Source of the DNA: Angustibacter luteus
Lineage (GTDB): Bacteria > Actinomycetota > Actinomycetes > Actinomycetales > Angustibacteraceae
DNA: 64,000 nt
Assembly: GCF_039541115.1 (NCBI RefSeq)
Contig: NZ_BAABFP010000002.1
Coordinates: forward strand, 992,001-1,056,000
Reading direction: 5' to 3'
The position numbers and the translations under genes were made by a program. Position 1 is the first letter of the stretch. Every line of letters starts with the position of its first letter. The notes below the pieces were generated by a model. It was not told where the DNA came from. It saw only the letters and a list, made by a program, of their open reading frames with translations, and searched no databases. Positions 62,243 to 64,000 of this stretch are shown here, one piece after another.

Positions 62243-62964
62243 CCGCGGCGCGCGACGAACACGAGCTCCTTGCCGGGGCGGTCCGGCGCCTCACGCACCT
62301 CGACGACCCGAAACCCGTGTCCCGCTAGGTCGTCCTCGATCTCCTGGGGCTCCCGGAAGCGCAGGGTCGACGCGGAGGTCACCTGCTCACCGGCGACGAC
62401 CGTGGTCGACTCGAACGTGACCAACGGCGGCTCCACCGCGATCACCGTGCGCGAGACGACCGTTCGCTCGCCCGACGGCAGCACCACGGACGTCGGGGCG
62501 ATGTCCCAGTGCTCCCAGTCGCGGGCCTGCGGCCTGCGCGTCTCGAAGACGAACCAGCCCTCGTTACGCAGGCACCCCCGCACCGAGTCCAGGGTCGCGG
62601 ACCAGTCCGCGTCGTCGACGAACACCTGGGCCACGTTGCCCGTCATCACGGCCAGGTCGGCCCCGACGGGCCGCCCATCGAGGACGGTGGCATCACCATG
62701 CACCCACTCGACCTGGTCGGCGTGCGGCTTCGACCGCGCCACCTCGAGCGACGCCAGGGCCGGATCGACCCCGATGACGCGCAGGCCGAGTGCAGCGAGC
62801 CGTACAGCCAGAGACCCTGTGCCGCACCCGATGTCGACGACGGTCCTGGCACCGACCTCGTCCACGATGGCCTCGTACGCGTCGAGGTCGCGGCGGTCGT
62901 CGTCGAAGACGTCGTACAGGACGGCAAGGCGGGGGTCGGCGAAGGCCGTGTCCGGTGGGCGCAC
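62239..62964 (-). CDS. Class I SAM-dependent methyltransferase
   Basis: A 241-residue methyltransferase starting at GTG 62964 (VRPPDTAFADPRLAVLYDVFDDDRRDL), the usual opening for this group. Motif I is TVVDIGCGTGSLAVRLA, followed by VIGVDPALASLEVAR, WVHGDATVL and a DLAVMTGNVAQVFVDD region. The C-terminal half is a beta-rich lid (WDIAPTSVVLPSGERTVV, VTSASTLRFREPQEI). An ATG at 63018 would give 18 extra residues and leave 9 bp to the divergent gene. Substrate unknown. Confidence 0.85.
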   Translation of the reverse strand: MRPPDTAFADPRLAVLYDVFDDDRRDLDAYEAIVDEVGARTVVDIGCGTGSLAVRLAALGLRVIGVDPALASLEVARSKPHADQVEWVHGDATVLDGRPVGADLAVMTGNVAQVFVDDADWSATLDSVRGCLRNEGWFVFETRRPQARDWEHWDIAPTSVVLPSGERTVVSRTVIAVEPPLVTFESTTVVAGEQVTSASTLRFREPQEIEDDLAGHGFRVVEVREAPDRPGKELVFVARRG

Positions 62965-63027
62965 GCGGACGACCGTACGCCCGTGGGGCGAGGAGCCGCC
63001 GGACGGTCCGGCCGCCATACTGGAGTG

Positions 63028-63360
63028 ATGGCGTACGACGAGCGCTTGGCCGAGCGGATCCGCCAGGCCGTCGCGGGTGAGCCGGGGCTGAGCGAGAAGG
63101 CGATGTTCGGCGGACTGGCCTTCCTGGTGCACGGCCACCTGGCGGTGAGCGCCAGCGGCCAGGGCGGCCTGCTGCTGCGGATCGACCCGGCCGATGCACC
63201 GGACCTGACCAGCCGCCCGCACGTGCGGCCGTTCGAGATGCGCGGCCGTGCGATGGACGGCTGGCTGCACGTGCAGCCCGAGGCGGTCGACGACGACGCG
63301 GACCTGCAGCAGTGGGTGGACGTCGGGCTCGCCTTCGCCCGCTCGCTCCCGCCGAAGTAG
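63028..63360 (+). CDS. TfoX N-terminal domain protein
   Basis: A 110-residue protein matching the TfoX_N domain alone: MAYDERLAERIRQAVAGEPGLSEKAMFGGLAFLVHGHLAVSASGQGG, LLLRIDPADAPDLTSRPHVRPFEMRGRAMDGWLHV and a final WVDVGLAFARSLPPK. In proteobacteria TfoX controls competence with a second domain that is missing here; actinobacterial single-domain forms have no known role. Divergent from the methyltransferase. Confidence 0.88.
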   Translation: MAYDERLAERIRQAVAGEPGLSEKAMFGGLAFLVHGHLAVSASGQGGLLLRIDPADAPDLTSRPHVRPFEMRGRAMDGWLHVQPEAVDDDADLQQWVDVGLAFARSLPPK

Positions 63361-63366
63361 GCGCCG

Positions 63367-64000
63367 CTAGGGCTGGAACGCGACAGCGTCGACGTACGCG
63401 AAGGGCCGGCCCCTGGTCGCCAGGTTCTCGATCGTGACGTAGGGCTCGTTCCTCGAGCGGGTCGTCCGGGTGAGCACCACCTTGCGGCGGCCGACCGTGC
63501 GGGAGTACGTGTCCACGTAGATCGGGTACGCGTTGTCGACCCAGACCCGGACGCGGCCGCACGCCGGGCACGTGGTCATCACTGCCGAGACGTGACCCGC
63601 CCTGTTCTGGATCCGGAAGTAGACGGACGCACCCCGAGCCGAGGTCCGGTGCTGGGTCCCCAGGAAGGCACCCGCGACGCGTTGCGCCGTCCAGCTGCCG
63701 TAGTACCGGACGGCACCACCACCCCGCTGGGCGTCGTCGACCGGCACGCTCGCGTACGCCGAGGCCGACCACGGCCCCGTGGCGCCGCCGGGGGCCACCG
63801 CCCGGGCCTGCAGCTGCCAGGCGGGCTCCGGCCAGCCGAGGGTGTCGGCGTAGCGCCGGTAGTCGAACGTCGTGCGCGTTGCCGTGGTGGCGGGCAGGTA
63901 GCGCCAGGGGGCCGTGCCGACGACGGGGCCGCCGTCCCAGTAAGGACGGACCCGGACCTGGTAGGTCACGGGTGACCAGCTCGGCTGCGTCGTGGTGGTG
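63367..64000 (-). CDS. C-terminal part of a larger, probably secreted protein
   Basis: The frame is open to the right edge, so only the last 211 residues or so are seen. Near the edge a fibronectin-type-III-like stretch (PSWSPVTYQVRVRPYWDGG) is followed by FDYRRYADTLGWPEPAWQLQARAVAPGGATGPWSAS. The C-terminal ~100 residues (YYGSWTAQRVAGAFLGTQHRTSARGASVYFRIQNRAGHVSAV, YSRTVGRRKVVLTRT, YVDAVAFQP) look like a beta-sandwich often found at the end of secreted actinobacterial proteins. A CPAC pair lies in the middle. Function unknown. Confidence 0.7.
   Translation of the reverse strand, partial: TTTTQPSWSPVTYQVRVRPYWDGGPVVGTAPWRYLPATTATRTTFDYRRYADTLGWPEPAWQLQARAVAPGGATGPWSASAYASVPVDDAQRGGGAVRYYGSWTAQRVAGAFLGTQHRTSARGASVYFRIQNRAGHVSAVMTTCPACGRVRVWVDNAYPIYVDTYSRTVGRRKVVLTRTTRSRNEPYVTIENLATRGRPFAYVDAVAFQP

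Overview
The window is a contiguous piece of chromosome from a high-GC Gram-positive actinobacterium. The base composition is strongly GC-rich, many genes start with GTG, neighbouring genes often overlap by 4 bp (ATGA/GTGA), and the tRNA-Thr / tRNA-Met / rpmG / two hot-dog dehydratases / murB block is the arrangement known from many actinobacteria. BTAD, TipA-like MerR, SCO4226-like and TIGR03086 families point the same way. I cannot name the genus. There is no rRNA, CRISPR array, IS element or integrase, and gene density is high with no gene-free stretch over about 300 bp.

Layout. (1) 1-4.7 kb: sirohydrochlorin-chelatase-like gene, then on the minus strand murB, an MFS exporter, two MaoC/hot-dog dehydratases, rpmG, tRNA-Met and tRNA-Thr. 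(2) 4.8-6.5 kb: a two-gene flavin system (CE1758-type luciferase-like monooxygenase plus CE1759-type FMN reductase). (3) 6.6-18.7 kb: a complete L-rhamnose regulon. A divergent LacI repressor and a perfect 12-5-12 operator face a nine-gene minus-strand operon coding for an ABC importer (ATPase, two permeases, binding protein), mutarotase, isomerase, a fused aldolase/lactaldehyde dehydrogenase, rhamnulokinase and an FMN-dependent lactate dehydrogenase. Together these would take rhamnose to DHAP and pyruvate. (4) 18.7-29.9 kb: accessory genes: a TetR-controlled DHA2 exporter, methyltransferases, DUF5995, a nickel-binding SCO4226-like protein, an unusual YciI / phage-tail-sheath C-domain fusion divergent from a BTAD regulator, a membrane protein with intramembrane histidines next to a Rieske protein and a 27-residue membrane peptide, and a DUF4239 pair. 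(5) 30-37.2 kb: a large GH63-like glucosidase and, divergently, a three-gene overlapping operon headed by a 1096-residue CHAT protease followed by two unrecognised proteins. This is the best candidate here for an undescribed system.

(6) 37.2-50.9 kb: an Fpg/Nei glycosylase, a TipA-like MerR regulator with a textbook 19-bp-spacer promoter, an SDR/ABC/DUF4386 set divergent from a TetR regulator with two matching operators, an esterase, tRNA-Tyr, YajQ with a second alpha-hydroxy-acid oxidase and a lipoprotein esterase, HtpX, a TIGR03086 protein and a secreted FG-GAP protein. (7) 50.9-59.6 kb: a respiratory complex I cluster on the minus strand (nuoB-C-H-I-J-K-L-M-N) that lacks nuoA, D, E, F and G. 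(8) 59.7-64 kb: a polar-amino-acid ABC importer, a methyltransferase, a TfoX-N protein and the C-terminal part of a probably secreted protein running off the right edge.

Functions are read from motifs and family resemblance by eye; no database search was possible. Start codons were chosen from overlaps, ribosome-binding sites and family length and are the least certain part.
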